Assembly (NCBI GenBank): GCA_947623995.1
Contig: CANQIN010000003.1
Location: 1-47,591 of the forward strand
Length of the DNA: 47,591 nt
Source: an uncultured Bacilli bacterium
GTDB taxonomy: Bacteria > Bacillota_I > Bacilli_A > RF39 > UBA660
Direction: 5' to 3'
Shown in pieces: positions 18,289 through 27,726 of the stretch. Each line of letters starts with the position of its first letter. Positions within the stretch are counted from its first letter, which is position 1. Made by a program: the position numbers and the translations under genes. The notes beneath the pieces were generated by a model. The model had not been told where the DNA came from. It made no database searches and worked only from the letters and a program-made list of their open reading frames with translations.

Positions 18289-19152
18289 TCATTTTAAATA
18301 TTCTAATAAAAGATTTTCATTTCTATTTTGATAAATAATAGAATAGAGTAGAGTAATTATTTTTAATTCATATTTTTTATTTTTTAAATAATTATAAAGT
18401 ATTTCTAACATTATATAACCTTCAACTGTATTGTTTTTTAAAAAATCTGAAGCTTTATTACGATTATTTGCAATATATGTGCCATATGTAAAGTTGCGAG
18501 AATTTACACTTGTACCAGTCATAAAATAATCACCAATTGTTCCATAAAGAATTTTAGGATTTTTTAATTCTTGGAAAGCTTTAGTTAAATATGTTGCTAC
18601 TGATGAATATGATTTTGTTATTTCATAAATTATACCTGAACCAATAGCAATAATATTTTTAAAAATACTATAAAATTCTAAATGAGATTCATATTCTTTA
18701 TCAATAATTACATAATTAGGCATTAATTTTTTTAGTAAATTATTATCATTATTTGTTAAAGTAAATCCTGTAGGATTATTATTTTTTAAATCACTAGCTA
18801 AATTAGGTCCTGCAAAAAAGTAAATTTCTTCTTGCTTTAATTTTCTTTTTGTGTATGATAAAAGAAATTCATCTTCAAGCATTCCTTTTGTTCCAATATA
18901 TACAGGAATATTTTTAATAATTTCTAATTTATCAATAATATTTTTAAAAAATGGTGAAGAGACTAATATAAAAATCACCTCAGCATTTTTTATACTATCA
19001 TTTAGATTAGTCATATAATTTATTTTAATTTGTTCTTCTAATTTAACAATCTCTTTTTCATCATGAACCCACATTGTTACCCTGTTTTTTTCTTTTAATA
19101 AATTAGTCATGCCAAGAGCAAAAGCTCCACACCCAATTATTGTTACATTCAT
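18289..19152 (-). CDS. gpsA: NAD(P)H-dependent glycerol-3-phosphate dehydrogenase (divergent)
   Basis: MNVTIIGCGAFALGMTNLLKEKNRVTMWVHD; GTKGM; FFAGPNLASDL; IFKNIIAIGSGI. Confidence 0.85.
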   Translation of the reverse strand: MNVTIIGCGAFALGMTNLLKEKNRVTMWVHDEKEIVKLEEQIKINYMTNLNDSIKNAEVIFILVSSPFFKNIIDKLEIIKNIPVYIGTKGMLEDEFLLSYTKRKLKQEEIYFFAGPNLASDLKNNNPTGFTLTNNDNNLLKKLMPNYVIIDKEYESHLEFYSIFKNIIAIGSGIIYEITKSYSSVATYLTKAFQELKNPKILYGTIGDYFMTGTSVNSRNFTYGTYIANNRNKASDFLKNNTVEGYIMLEILYNYLKNKKYELKIITLLYSIIYQNRNENLLLEYLK

Positions 19153-20351
19153 TATTTACCACCTTTCATTTCTTCATGAATTTTGTTTAAATTTGTTTCA
19201 TATTTATTATTTTTAGGATGATAATATTTTTTACCTAATAATTCTTTAGGTAAATAATCTTGTTTAACATAACTATTTGGATAATTATGAGGATAAAGAT
19301 AAGTTGTTGAGCTAGTTTTAATATGACTTGGAACATTTCCCGTTGTGCCTTTTCTAATGTCATTTAACGCTTCATCACCGGCCATATGAGCTGAATTTGA
19401 TTTAGGCGATAAAGCCATTTCCGTTATTACAGTTTGTAAAGGAATTCTTGCTTCGGGAAGCCCCACTAATTCAGCAGCATGAATAGCCGCCATAACTTTC
19501 GGACCAATAGAAGGATTAGCAAGACCAATATCTTCGTAAGCAATAACACTCATTCTCCGATAGATACTATCTAAATCTCCAGCTTCAATTAATCTACTTA
19601 AATAGTGAAGGGCAGCATCAACATCACTACCTCTAATTGATTTTTGAAAAGCCGATAAAACGTCGTAATGACCATCTTCGTTTTTATCGTGAAAAAAGAT
19701 TGGTTTAGTTCCCATTTCTTTTAATAATTCTAAAGTTACTTCATGATTATTAGAACTATAATAAGCAATTTCTAATTCTGATATAGCATTTCTTAAATCT
19801 CCAGAACTAGCTCTAGCAATAACCATTAAAGCATCATCATCCACTTTAATATCATTTAAATAAGAACAAGCTTTTTTAAGCCCTAAAATAATATCATCAA
19901 TACTTAATTCATGAAGTTCAAATATTTTAACGCGTGACCTAATTGCTGGATTAATTTTATGATAAGGATTAGAAGTAGTAAGGCCAATTAAAGTTATTAA
20001 CCCTGATTCAATATGAGGAAGTAATAAATCTTGTTTATCTTTATTCATTCTATGAATTTCATCAATTATTAAAATCATACTACCATGCATTTTAGCTTCA
20101 GCAATCGCAATATCAAAATCTTGTTTATTATTAATTGTCGCATTTAAAAACTTATGAGGTAAATTTAATTCCATTACAATCGCATTAGCAATTGATGTTT
20201 TACCTATACCAGGCTTACCATATAAAATCATTGAACATAAATGTTTATTTTTAACTAAATTAGAAATAATTTTATTTTCCCCAATTAAATGTTGTTGTCC
20301 AATTACATCACCTAATTTAACAGGTCTCATTCTATTTGCTAAATTTTCCAT
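19152..20351 (-). CDS. rarA: Replication-associated recombination protein RarA (MgsA)
   Basis: MRPVKLGDVIGQQHLIGE; Walker A GKPGIGKTS; IIDEIHRMNKDKQD; SVIAYEDIGLANP. Confidence 0.95.
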   Translation of the reverse strand: MENLANRMRPVKLGDVIGQQHLIGENKIISNLVKNKHLCSMILYGKPGIGKTSIANAIVMELNLPHKFLNATINNKQDFDIAIAEAKMHGSMILIIDEIHRMNKDKQDLLLPHIESGLITLIGLTTSNPYHKINPAIRSRVKIFELHELSIDDIILGLKKACSYLNDIKVDDDALMVIARASSGDLRNAISELEIAYYSSNNHEVTLELLKEMGTKPIFFHDKNEDGHYDVLSAFQKSIRGSDVDAALHYLSRLIEAGDLDSIYRRMSVIAYEDIGLANPSIGPKVMAAIHAAELVGLPEARIPLQTVITEMALSPKSNSAHMAGDEALNDIRKGTTGNVPSHIKTSSTTYLYPHNYPNSYVKQDYLPKELLGKKYYHPKNNKYETNLNKIHEEMKGGK

Positions 20352-20392
20352 ATCATCACCGTCTTACCAATTTATTATATCAAAACATTCGT

Positions 20393-20421
20393 TTGACAAT
20401 CAAGTTTTAAATCGTTATACT
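20393..20421 (+). promoter_or_regulatory. Promoter of the xer gene
   Basis: TTGACA (20393-20398), 17-nt spacer, TATACT (20416-20421). Confidence 0.75.
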
Positions 20422-20439
20422 TAAATTGGAGTAAACATT

Positions 20440-21324
20440 ATGAAAAATAAATATTTAAATTTATATCTAAATTATTTAAAATATGAAAAAAAACTTAGTA
20501 ATAATACTATAATATCTTATGAAACCGAATTAAAAGAATTTGAAGATTTTTTTCCAAATCATAATTTATTACAATTATCTACTAATGATCTTTTTAAATT
20601 TATTAAATATCTAGATAACGAAAAAAAAGTAACAGCTAGAACTAAATCTCATTATATAACGGTTATAAATAATTTTTATGTTTTTTGTCTAAAAGAAGAT
20701 TATCTTAAAAAAAATCCCTGTGAAAGCATTTGGCAACCTAAAATAACTAAAGCTTTACCTCAAGTCCTAACTTACGAAGAAGTAGATAAATTATTAGATA
20801 TTAATATAACTAATGCTTATACAGCTAGAACTAAAGCTATGTTAGAATTAATATACGCAACAGGGATAAGAGTAACCGAATTAATTACTTTAAAATTTAA
20901 TCATGTCGACTTATTTAACGATATTATAAAAGTTGAAGGGAAGGGGAGTAAAGAAAGAATAGTTCCAATTAATCAATCTGCTAAAAAATATTTAGAAATT
21001 TATTTAAATGAATATCGTTCAAGTTTAATAAAAAAGGGAAAAAATTGTGATTATTTATTTTTAAACAATCGTGGTTTAGGAATTACTAGACAAGGTTTTT
21101 ATAAATTGATTAAAAAACAAGCTAGTGAAGTAGGAATAACTAAAGATATTAGTCCTCATACTTTAAGACATTCTTTTGCCACCCATTTACTTTTTAATGG
21201 AGCCGATTTAAGGGTAATTCAAGAACTTTTAGGTCACAGTGATATTACTACAACCCAAATGTATACTCACTTAACTAATGAACAATTAAAAAATGAATAT
21301 TCTAAAACCCATCCTCGTTATTAA
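20440..21324 (+). CDS. xerD: Tyrosine recombinase XerC/XerD family
   Basis: Catalytic motifs YATGIRVTELITLK, HTLRHSFATHLL, LLGHSDITTTQMYTHLT. Confidence 0.92.
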   Translation: MKNKYLNLYLNYLKYEKKLSNNTIISYETELKEFEDFFPNHNLLQLSTNDLFKFIKYLDNEKKVTARTKSHYITVINNFYVFCLKEDYLKKNPCESIWQPKITKALPQVLTYEEVDKLLDINITNAYTARTKAMLELIYATGIRVTELITLKFNHVDLFNDIIKVEGKGSKERIVPINQSAKKYLEIYLNEYRSSLIKKGKNCDYLFLNNRGLGITRQGFYKLIKKQASEVGITKDISPHTLRHSFATHLLFNGADLRVIQELLGHSDITTTQMYTHLTNEQLKNEYSKTHPRY

Positions 21325-21360
21325 AAAAAAATAAGAAGAAACAACTAATCGTTTCTTCTT
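21324..21360. terminator. Bidirectional terminator hairpin
   Basis: AAGAAGAAAC-aactaatc-GTTTCTTCTT; T-rich on the minus-strand side. Confidence 0.7.
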
Positions 21361-21367
21361 ATATTAA

Positions 21368-21499
21368 CTAACAATCTCTTCTATTATTTCTTTCGTTGTT
21401 GTTTTTTTCTTCTCTTTTGTTTGAATTAGAACGTTGTTCTTGATTTCTTCTAGAATTATTGTTAGAACGATTTTGTTTTTCGTTATTGTTCTTTTTCAT
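21368..21499 (-). CDS. Small 43-aa Asn/Arg-rich protein
   Basis: ATG..TAG encoding MKKNNNEKQNRSNNNSRRNQEQRSNSNKREEKNNNERNNRRDC with SD GGGAGG upstream and a hairpin/T-run downstream; not in the supplied ORF list. Confidence 0.6.
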   Translation of the reverse strand: MKKNNNEKQNRSNNNSRRNQEQRSNSNKREEKNNNERNNRRDC

Positions 21500-21610
21500 T
21501 ATAATTTACCTCCCACTTATATTATGGATTACTTTAAATAAAGCATACTTTAAATTAGTTGCCAATGTTTGGTAGATTTGTTAAAATTAATTAAAGAAAG
21601 GTGAATATTT

Positions 21611-22534
21611 ATGAATACCAAATATTTTTTATTATATGAAAATAATGGTTATTTAAAATTTATTGATAATAAATTAATAATATATAAAGATATATCTGAA
21701 ATAGATTTAAAAACTTTTCAATATTGTAAAAATGATTTTTTAACAGAATATAATTTAAAAGACCAAAACATTATTATTGCTAAAATAACATTTAATAAAG
21801 AAAATAATTACTATAATGTTACGTTATATAATCCTTTATTTAAATTAAATAAAAACATAAGTGATAATAGATTTAATCAAATTCAAAAAGTAATGTTAGA
21901 TCGATTATCTAAAGTTATTAATAAAAAGAAAGTAAAGTTATTAGATTCAACTTCATCATATAAATCATTATTAAAAAGTATATTTGATGAAATTATTACT
22001 GATAATGAAATGAAATATTATTTAACATTAGATAATAGTAATATTGATAAAAAAGTTAAAGAAAAAATATTAGAAATGGATAAAAATTATAATTGGTCTT
22101 TTTCAAAAGCTGATGATATTTTAAAATCATATATGGAATTTAGAAATTTATTATTAGAATTTTTTAATTATTATTGTAAAAATTTAAAACAAGATTTATA
22201 TGTGCCTGAAAATTATTTATTTCCCAGTGAAATTTTTGACTATCAAACATCTTTTTATATAAATTCTTATGAAGCTTCAAATGATATTGATAAAAAATTA
22301 GATCAAGAACATATAGATCAAGAATTTAATAAATTTCAAAAAATATTACAAATTAGAAATTCTCCATTTGATGATGAAGAAATAGGTAGAATGTATAAAA
22401 TTAATGGTGTAAACGGAGTAATGAAAAATTTTGATGGAAATCGAATTTATTCTTTAACTAAAGAAGATTTATTAAGACTAGGTTTAATAACCGAAGAAGA
22501 ATATTTAAAAAGGGAAGGGGAATTAAAACCATAA
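21611..22534 (+). CDS. Hypothetical protein (307 aa)
   Basis: ORF with RBS gaaaggtgaatattt-ATG. Confidence 0.75.
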   Translation: MNTKYFLLYENNGYLKFIDNKLIIYKDISEIDLKTFQYCKNDFLTEYNLKDQNIIIAKITFNKENNYYNVTLYNPLFKLNKNISDNRFNQIQKVMLDRLSKVINKKKVKLLDSTSSYKSLLKSIFDEIITDNEMKYYLTLDNSNIDKKVKEKILEMDKNYNWSFSKADDILKSYMEFRNLLLEFFNYYCKNLKQDLYVPENYLFPSEIFDYQTSFYINSYEASNDIDKKLDQEHIDQEFNKFQKILQIRNSPFDDEEIGRMYKINGVNGVMKNFDGNRIYSLTKEDLLRLGLITEEEYLKREGELKP

Positions 22535-22564
22535 TTTAATCATATAGTTTAATGGTGAAGAACT

Positions 22565-23311
22565 ATGCAAATTATTATTCCTTTAGTAATTTCTTCAATT
22601 GCTGGATTATCTACAGTACTAGGATCTTTAGTAATATTTCATAAATGGCAAAGAGAACATATTAATAAATTCATTGTCTTTGCTTTATCTTTTTCATTAA
22701 CGATTATGATTGGAATATCCGTATTAGAATTAGTACCTGAAGCAACTTATTCCATACTTACTGAATATAAATTAGTATGGGGAGTATTTTTTTCTCTAAT
22801 TGCTTTTACATTAGGAATAATAATAATTTACTATATAAATAAAAAAATAACTGCCAAACAAGATGATTTGTATAGGGTAGGGATACTATCAATGATTGCT
22901 TTAATGCTTCATAATTTACCAGAAGGAATTGTAACCTTTTTAAGTTCTTATCAAAATATTGCCTTAGGATTAAAACTTAGCTTAGCTATAATGTTTCATA
23001 ACATACCAGAAGGTATAAGTATTGCAGTACCAATTTATTATTCAACAGGGAGCAAAAAAAAGGCCATAAAAATGACTTTTATATCAGGACTTGCAGAACC
23101 ATTAGGAGCCTTTTTAGCCTTTATCTTTTTAAGTAAATATATTACTGATTCAATGATTGGTTTTATATTATTATTTGTAGCAGGATTAATGATAACATTA
23201 TCAATTCATGATTTGTTTCCAAAAGCCAAAAAATATCATGAAGATGAATGGATATATATTGGAATAGGTATTGGAATTATCTTTTTATTATTTAATCAAT
23301 TTGTTTTATAA
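22565..23311 (+). CDS. ZIP-family metal transporter
   Basis: HNLPEGIVTF and HNIPEGISIAVPIYY; 8-TM-like hydrophobicity. Confidence 0.93.
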   Translation: MQIIIPLVISSIAGLSTVLGSLVIFHKWQREHINKFIVFALSFSLTIMIGISVLELVPEATYSILTEYKLVWGVFFSLIAFTLGIIIIYYINKKITAKQDDLYRVGILSMIALMLHNLPEGIVTFLSSYQNIALGLKLSLAIMFHNIPEGISIAVPIYYSTGSKKKAIKMTFISGLAEPLGAFLAFIFLSKYITDSMIGFILLFVAGLMITLSIHDLFPKAKKYHEDEWIYIGIGIGIIFLLFNQFVL

Positions 23312-23525
23312 AACAGAGTATCAATTATTAAATAAAATTATCTAGTTAACATAAGATATATTATGCAATTTAGATGATAACTTAAAAAATTAAATTTAAA
23401 AACTTCTGCAAACATTAATTATCCAAATAACAATAAGTAATCCATTACACATTGCTGTTAATTAAATTATCTAATTTATCAGATTTTATTTTACATCAAT
23501 TTTATCTTCCATTAAATACACATAA

Positions 23526-23700
23526 TTTGCATCGAAACTTTGTAAAATAATTAAATATTTTACTTGATAACAATTTTTATTTATTTCGAATTTTGCATCG
23601 AAATATTTTTTTATGAATAAATTATTCATCTAAATACAATTTTATATTTTGCATTGAAAATATTAAACATGAATAATTATAATTAATAACTTAAATACAA
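23526..23700. repeat. Degenerate AT-rich direct repeats in a convergent intergenic region
   Basis: TTTGCATCGAAA (23526), TTTGCATCGAAA (23592), TTTGCATTGAAA (23648), each followed by AATACAATTTT-like sequence. Confidence 0.5.
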
Positions 23701-23850
23701 TTTTTAACTAAATCAAAATATATAATGAAAATTAATAATTGTAATTAATATTATATATATAAACATAAACAAATTATTTATTTTTTTAATATATATATTT
23801 AGTAGTTAAGATTTATTACATATTTAAGTAAAATTAAAAAATTAAATATT

Positions 23851-23876
23851 TAAAAAAAGTAGGGGACCCCCTACTC
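23851..23876 (-). terminator. Rho-independent terminator of the HTH gene
   Basis: AGTAGGGGACCCCCTACT hairpin followed by T7 on the minus strand. Confidence 0.85.
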
Positions 23877-23919
23877 TTCTCTATTAATATTTTAAAATGT
23901 AAAGTAATTGTAAAGCATA

Positions 23920-24696
23920 TTAAACTTTACGAGATTCAATCTCAGCCATTTTTTCCATTACTTCAGTAGCATTTTCGGTAGTAATTTTACTATATCCTAA
24001 TTCTTTTAAAGCTTGAACTTTTAAAGTATTTAACTGTTGAGTACGACCAAGTTTTTCTTCATTTTTCTTATCAATTTCTTGTTCCCAACGATGGTGCGAT
24101 TCAGTTAATTTACTCCTTGAAGCTCCTCCATTATTATACAAATTTAAAGCTGTATATAGTATTCCTTCAAAAATAAATTGTCGGTCTTCATTAAATTTAT
24201 ATTCATCAACTTTAGTAAAACCAGTAGTCTTAGACATATAACCAAAAATATATTTTATTTCAGGAACATTATCCATAGATTGTAACATATGATATAAATA
24301 AGTAAAAACATAAAAATTTTCTTTAGATTTTTTTTCGTCTAAAAATTTTTCTTTAATTATATTAACAATATTAGTTAGTAAAGTTTGCGATTCTTTATCA
24401 AGGCTTTTTATTTCTAAATAATTACCTTTATTATTTTCTCCTCTTCCAGGTTGATTTAATCGATCTTCAACGCTCATCATATAATCAGTAGTAACTTCTA
24501 TTTTACTAATAGATTTTTCATCACCATCTTTAACATCTAAAAGTTTTAATAGCAAAATTTTTTTTTCTTTTGGCCATTTAGTAACATCATCAATTTCCAA
24601 ATAATTATATACCATTTGCCTAGAAACCCCTAAATATTTAGCAAGTCTAACCTTAGATATTCCTAATTCTTGCATTAAATCTTTTAATTTTTTCAT
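23920..24696 (-). CDS. HTH (Xre/Cro-type) transcriptional regulator
   Basis: MKKLKDLMQELGISKVRLAKYLGVSRQMVYNYLE. Confidence 0.8.
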   Translation of the reverse strand: MKKLKDLMQELGISKVRLAKYLGVSRQMVYNYLEIDDVTKWPKEKKILLLKLLDVKDGDEKSISKIEVTTDYMMSVEDRLNQPGRGENNKGNYLEIKSLDKESQTLLTNIVNIIKEKFLDEKKSKENFYVFTYLYHMLQSMDNVPEIKYIFGYMSKTTGFTKVDEYKFNEDRQFIFEGILYTALNLYNNGGASRSKLTESHHRWEQEIDKKNEEKLGRTQQLNTLKVQALKELGYSKITTENATEVMEKMAEIESRKV

Positions 24697-24721
24697 TTTG
24701 TTAACCTACTCTCTTAATATT

Positions 24722-24760
24722 TACAAGTACATTATAAAATACTTAACACTTTTATGTCAA
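24722..24760 (-). promoter_or_regulatory. Promoter and candidate autoregulatory operator
   Basis: Minus strand TTGACA-N18-TATAAT; inverted half-sites AAGTA...TACTT (24725-24744) bracket the -10 box. Confidence 0.6.
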
Positions 24761-24780
24761 GTAAAAAAGCTTATTTTCCC

Positions 24781-25785
24781 TTAAAATAAGCCTTTAAAAC
24801 TATTTTCAAAATTTTTAATAACATTTTGTTGTTCGTGAACATAGTAACTTTTCAATAAATTAGAATGAAATTTAACTGGATGTATTTGTTTTAATTCTTT
24901 TAATGTTTTCTTTTTAATATTTATACCTATATTAATTAAATTTTTAAAACTATTATTAATTGTAAACGATTCATTATCTAAATACTTTTCAGTTATTAAA
25001 GTAGCATAAAAAGTTTTAATTTCTTTTAATTTATTAGGATATTTAGTTAGATAAAACTCATAATCACATACTAATTCATCAATTGTTTTAAGTTTTTTAT
25101 TCTCAATATTATATATTTTATTAATAATTATTGGATAAGGCATATTTTCTTCATATGAAAAATTATTAAACATTTCATTTAAAGTAGCAGTTTTAGATAA
25201 ACGTTTACCTTCATAAAAATAGTGATTATAAAAGTATTTGGAAGTAATATATTTAACTATTTCATTTTTATTAAAATCTTTATCATAAGCATCTGGATAA
25301 TACTTTTTCATAAAAGAAGATGATGCTTTATAACCATAAATATATGCTTTAATTTCTTCATCAATCTTATTGTAATTTATATTCCAAAACATTCCGTCTT
25401 CATTATCTACATAATCAATTGCTGAAAATAATGATGTTAAATTAAAACAAGATTCTTTATTAGCAAGTTCAATTATTAAAACATGATATAATTCGTGATA
25501 TAGACAATTAACAAATTCTGAAAAACGTTTTTGATAATTAGCATTTTCTTTAAATAATTGCTTAATATTAAAAGTAAGTTGATGAAAATAGATTGGTTTT
25601 AAATTCATATCATAAGAACATATGCTAAGCGTATTACCAATATCTTCTATAATATTACTACTAAATTCAATTACTAATTCCAAGTGATATTTTTTAGCCA
25701 TTATTTTATAAAATTCATGCGCAAATTCTTGATAATCTTTTTTATTGGCATTTAAATAGTCAAAACAAGTTATTTTAGATACCAT
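24781..25785 (-). CDS. Hypothetical protein with zincin-like HExxH motif
   Basis: FVNCLYHELYHVLIIELANKES. Confidence 0.75.
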   Translation of the reverse strand: MVSKITCFDYLNANKKDYQEFAHEFYKIMAKKYHLELVIEFSSNIIEDIGNTLSICSYDMNLKPIYFHQLTFNIKQLFKENANYQKRFSEFVNCLYHELYHVLIIELANKESCFNLTSLFSAIDYVDNEDGMFWNINYNKIDEEIKAYIYGYKASSSFMKKYYPDAYDKDFNKNEIVKYITSKYFYNHYFYEGKRLSKTATLNEMFNNFSYEENMPYPIIINKIYNIENKKLKTIDELVCDYEFYLTKYPNKLKEIKTFYATLITEKYLDNESFTINNSFKNLINIGINIKKKTLKELKQIHPVKFHSNLLKSYYVHEQQNVIKNFENSFKGLF

Positions 25786-26897
25786 AATTCCTCATCATCT
25801 TTCATTACTTTTTTAATTATGCCACTGCCCAGGCATTCATCACCTTGATAAAAGACGCAAAACTGACCAGGCGTAACAGCTTTAAAGCCATCGGGATAAT
25901 TAACTTTTATTTCATTATTTTCTAAATATTCTAAGGTAACTGGAACATCCTCACTACGATATCTAAATTTAGCTGTACAAGATGTTGGACGATCATCACT
26001 AATAAAGTTTACTTCTTCTAAATAGCATAAATTACTTACTAAGAATTTACTATCTTCACCAAAAGCAACATATAAAATATTTCTACTAACATTTTTACCA
26101 CAGACATAATGACGTTCTTCATACCCAGAAATACCAATATTTCTTCTTTGCCCAATAGTATAATTCATTAAACCATTATGTTTACCAATTACTTCATTAG
26201 TTTCCACATTAATTATATCTCCAGGATTAGGTTTTAAATAATTTTGAATAAATTTTTGAAAATTTCTTTCACCTATAAAACATATTCCTGTTGAATCTTT
26301 TTTCCTTGCCACATTAAGACCAATATCAATTGCTATTTGTCTTACTTCTGGTTTTGTTAATTCTCCTATTGGAAATAAGACATCCACTAATTGTTCTTTT
26401 TTTACTTGGGCTAAAAAATAGGTTTGGTCTTTATTTAAATCAATTGCTCTAAATAGTTTACCATCTTTTATTCGAGCATAATGACCTGTTGCCATGTATT
26501 TAGCACCCAAACGTTCTGCTTCTTTTTTAAAGACATCAAATTTAATATATTTGTTGCATAAAAGATCAGGATTAGGAGTTCTTCCAAGTTTTAATTCTTT
26601 TAAAAAATAAGAAAAAACATTATCCCAATATTCTTTAACAAAATCAATTCGATGTAATTTAATACCTAATATTTCACAAGTTTTTAAAGCATCATTATAA
26701 TCAACTTCTTGAGGACATATTTCATTATCTAAATTAGGATTACCTAAAGTATCATTATTTAGCATTGAGTCCCAGTTGCGCATGAATAAACCTTCTACTT
26801 CATAGCCTTTTTTTTGAAGTAAATAGGCAGCTACAGCAGAGTCTACTCCCCCACTCATTCCAATAATAACCTTTTCTTTCACACCAATCACTTCCAA
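25770..26897 (-). CDS. mnmA: tRNA-specific 2-thiouridylase MnmA
   Basis: VIIGMSGGVDSAVAAYLL; ATGHYARI; DSTGICFIGERNF. Confidence 0.96.
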   Translation of the reverse strand: MEVIGVKEKVIIGMSGGVDSAVAAYLLQKKGYEVEGLFMRNWDSMLNNDTLGNPNLDNEICPQEVDYNDALKTCEILGIKLHRIDFVKEYWDNVFSYFLKELKLGRTPNPDLLCNKYIKFDVFKKEAERLGAKYMATGHYARIKDGKLFRAIDLNKDQTYFLAQVKKEQLVDVLFPIGELTKPEVRQIAIDIGLNVARKKDSTGICFIGERNFQKFIQNYLKPNPGDIINVETNEVIGKHNGLMNYTIGQRRNIGISGYEERHYVCGKNVSRNILYVAFGEDSKFLVSNLCYLEEVNFISDDRPTSCTAKFRYRSEDVPVTLEYLENNEIKVNYPDGFKAVTPGQFCVFYQGDECLGSGIIKKVMKDDEELWYLK

Positions 26898-26919
26898 ATC
26901 ACATGTATTATAACAGAAA

Positions 26920-27507
26920 TTACTTAAGAAGGAAATGAAAAATATTAAGGATATGAGAACTTATTAAAAAAGAAATAAATTCAGCCGTAAAAGCTATAAA
27001 AATAAGTACTAAAGATAAACCAATCAATCTTAAGATAAATACTTCATTATCTTTTTTATACAAGATTCTTCCTATTACATTCCGACAAATCTCTAAGCAT
27101 TTAGGAAATAACAAAAATAGAAAGATTAAAAATAATAAATTAGTAAATAAAATAAAGAGTAAAGCAAATAAGAAACCATTTAATTTAAAAGTTAAAGAAA
27201 AAATAGTTATTAAAAAACCAATATTTAAACCTTCAATAAAAAATGTCATGGTAAATAATGGTATTCCAATTGCTAAAATACTAGATATTAATAAAAAACA
27301 TAAGATACTAAAATGACTTATTAAATTAATAAAAGTTAAACCTTTAATGTTACTTTTATATTGAGTTAATAGAGGTATAAAATCATTTTTAGTATTAAAA
27401 GCTATTACTACTCCCATAATTATTCCTAAAACTAATAAAACACTTATAAAAAGCATTATAGTACGGCGTTTTTTCATATATTTTACTATGACGTTCACTA
27501 TTATCAC
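26920..27507 (-). CDS. SpoIIM-like (stage II sporulation protein M family) membrane protein
   Basis: Multi-TM protein of about 190 aa with N-terminal cytoplasmic KKRR and SpoIIM-like layout; near a xer gene. Confidence 0.6.
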   Translation of the reverse strand: MIIVNVIVKYMKKRRTIMLFISVLLVLGIIMGVVIAFNTKNDFIPLLTQYKSNIKGLTFINLISHFSILCFLLISSILAIGIPLFTMTFFIEGLNIGFLITIFSLTFKLNGFLFALLFILFTNLLFLIFLFLLFPKCLEICRNVIGRILYKKDNEVFILRLIGLSLVLIFIAFTAEFISFLISSHILNIFHFLLK

Positions 27508-27565
27508 CTAGTAAAGTTTATTTACAAAACCCCTATTTTATGATAAATTTATAGTGGGTGAAATA

Positions 27566-27661
27566 ATGAAAAAGAAAACAAGACAAATAGTAACATGGAT
27601 TACTTTATTTATAATGGTTGGTGGCATAGTAGCAAGTATTGTTGCTTACACCTTACAATAG
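27566..27661 (+). CDS. Small single-TM protein (31 aa)
   Basis: MKKKTRQIVTWITLFIMVGGIVASIVAYTLQ; SD GTGGGTGA; downstream hairpin GGTA-tgaat-TACC plus T-run; not in the ORF list. Confidence 0.6.
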   Translation: MKKKTRQIVTWITLFIMVGGIVASIVAYTLQ

Positions 27662-27726
27662 TGGTATGAATTACCATTCTTTTTTTTTACTTATAAGCCA
27701 TAATAGTATTAGGTAAGGTGATTTAA

